From contig NZ_QSEK01000027.1 in the NCBI RefSeq assembly GCF_003464165.1, positions 1 to 35,667 of the forward strand: DNA of 35,667 bases. Direction: 5' to 3'. Below are positions 34,850 through 35,667 of this stretch, piece after piece. The first letter of the stretch is position 1. Each line of letters starts with the position of its first letter. A model generated the notes under the pieces. That model did not search any database. It saw nothing but the letters and a program-made list of their open reading frames with translations, and was not told where the DNA came from. This DNA comes from Eubacterium sp. AM49-13BH. GTDB lineage: Bacteria; Bacillota; Clostridia; Lachnospirales; Lachnospiraceae. Both the position numbers and the translations under genes were made by a program.

Positions 34850-35551
34850 TTACCAGTCTATCTCGTCTACTGAAACAGGATTGTCATTAATAACAACACT
34901 GTCCACGATACCATTCTTTACCTTAATAACTTTATCTCCCATTGCTGAAATTGCCTGGTTATGTGTTATAACGACAACAGTAATTCCATTCTTCCTACAC
35001 ATATCACTTAAAAGCTTAAGAATGTTTTTTCCTGTATTAATATCAAGTGCACCTGTTGGTTCATCGCATAAAAGCATCTTAGGATTCTTTGCAAGTGCTC
35101 TTGCAATGGCAACTCTCTGCTGTTCACCACCTGATAACTGCGAAGGGAAATTCTTTATTCTGTCAGATAATCCCACAGCTTCTATTGTTTTAACAATATC
35201 AAGAGGATCTTTACATATCTGCGTTGCCAGTTCAACATTTTCTCTGACGGTAAGATTCTGTACAAGATTATAGAACTGGAATACGAATCCGATATCATAT
35301 CTTCTGTATGCTGTAAGCTGTCTTGAATTGTACTTGTCAATTCTTTTTCCATCTACAGTTATTTCCCCTGTAGTACATGTATCCATTCCTCCAAGAATGT
35401 TAAGAATAGTACTCTTTCCTGCACCACTAGGTCCTAATACAACAGCAAATTCTCCTTCATTAATCTGAAAACTTGCACCATTAAGTGCCCTGATTTTAAC
35501 ATCACCCATTTTATATATTTTCTTTACATCATTAAATTCAATATATGCCAT
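34850..35551 (-). CDS. ABC transporter ATP-binding protein (MacB/LolD type)
   Basis: A 233-residue ATPase. Walker A is GPSGAGKST (40-48), the signature is LSGGEQQRVAIARAL (about 138-152) and Walker B is MLLCDEPTGALD (about 158-169), with the switch histidine in VITHN. The FtsE/LolD/MacB-type motif set matches the adjacent FtsX-like permease. The ATG at 35551 has AAGGAGG just upstream. The promoter at 35608-35637 makes this the head of a two-gene operon. Confidence 0.95.
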   Translation of the reverse strand: MAYIEFNDVKKIYKMGDVKIRALNGASFQINEGEFAVVLGPSGAGKSTILNILGGMDTCTTGEITVDGKRIDKYNSRQLTAYRRYDIGFVFQFYNLVQNLTVRENVELATQICKDPLDIVKTIEAVGLSDRIKNFPSQLSGGEQQRVAIARALAKNPKMLLCDEPTGALDINTGKNILKLLSDMCRKNGITVVVITHNQAISAMGDKVIKVKNGIVDSVVINDNPVSVDEIDW

Positions 35552-35607
35552 AATTCCTCCTTGCAAAGTTTAAGCGTCAATTATTCCACGTATAAATATC
35601 TATCTAA

Positions 35608-35637
35608 ATAATACCTTAAATCACTCATAATTATCAA
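35608..35637 (-). promoter_or_regulatory. Sigma-A promoter of the ABC exporter operon
   Basis: Minus strand: TTGATA (35632-35637), 18-bp spacer, TATTAT (35608-35613), about 57 bp before the ATG. The remaining sequence up to 35667 is AT-rich with nothing recognisable. Confidence 0.65.
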
Positions 35638-35667
35638 AGCATTTTAATATAATCATACAAAGATATA

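Noticed and set aside
32123..35551. A lantibiotic or bacteriocin export and immunity operon
   Set aside because: No precursor peptide, modification enzyme, or adjacent histidine kinase is seen; only the ATPase and FtsX-like permease are supported.

Overview
The window is ordinary chromosomal core sequence from an AT-rich, low-GC Firmicute. It is almost certainly a clostridial Lachnospiraceae, perhaps close to Lachnospira / [Eubacterium] eligens; the genus is inferred from general protein character and not proven. Evidence: the complete spoIIIAA-AH operon, spoIVB and spo0A, the clostridial order asp23-nusB-xseA-xseB-ispA-dxs-tlyA-nadK-argR-recN-spoIVB-spo0A, pta-ackA with yceD-rpmF, and strong AGGAGG-type ribosome sites with frequent TTG/GTG starts. 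Nearly everything lies on the minus strand; only tmcAL and one tRNA-Leu are on the plus strand. I saw no phage, IS element, CRISPR array or island.

Layout from left to right. 1-229 is a perfect 95-bp tandem duplication downstream of a LytTR response regulator (230-925). 981-1829 is the yceD-rpmF operon with a perfect consensus promoter. 1873-4094 is ackA and pta, with pta frameshifted. tmcAL (4302-5513) runs the other way and ends in a shared terminator. 5573-11824 reads, in transcription order, anti-sigma-like zinc-finger protein, polA, coaE, YycJ-type MBL hydrolase, ACT protein, DUF711 protein. tRNA-Leu(CAA) and a bidirectional terminator sit at 11942-12060. Then come glgA, a secreted coiled-coil NlpC/P60 hydrolase, and spo0A with tandem 0A boxes upstream. 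An NSS-family symporter lies between spo0A and spoIVB. recN (frameshifted), argR, nadK, tlyA, dxs, ispA, xseB, xseA (frameshifted), nusB and asp23 follow. The spoIIIA operon occupies 27467-32070, with spoIIIAH frameshifted. An FtsX-type ABC exporter pair (32123-35551) completes the window.

Together the genes cover acetate-forming energy metabolism (pta-ackA), sporulation initiation and mother-cell/forespore signalling (spo0A, spoIVB, spoIIIA), isoprenoid precursor synthesis (dxs, ispA), DNA repair and replication (polA, recN, xseAB), glycogen synthesis, and housekeeping RNA and cofactor functions.

The most notable observations are: (a) four single-base deletions in four conserved genes, which look more like sequencing indels than decay; (b) a compact junction ahead of spoIIIAA where a terminator hairpin, a candidate sigma-E promoter and the spoIIIAA ribosome site overlap; (c) paired 0A boxes upstream of spo0A; (d) a symporter inserted between spoIVB and spo0A; (e) the 95-bp duplication. 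I do not see a clearly new biological system.
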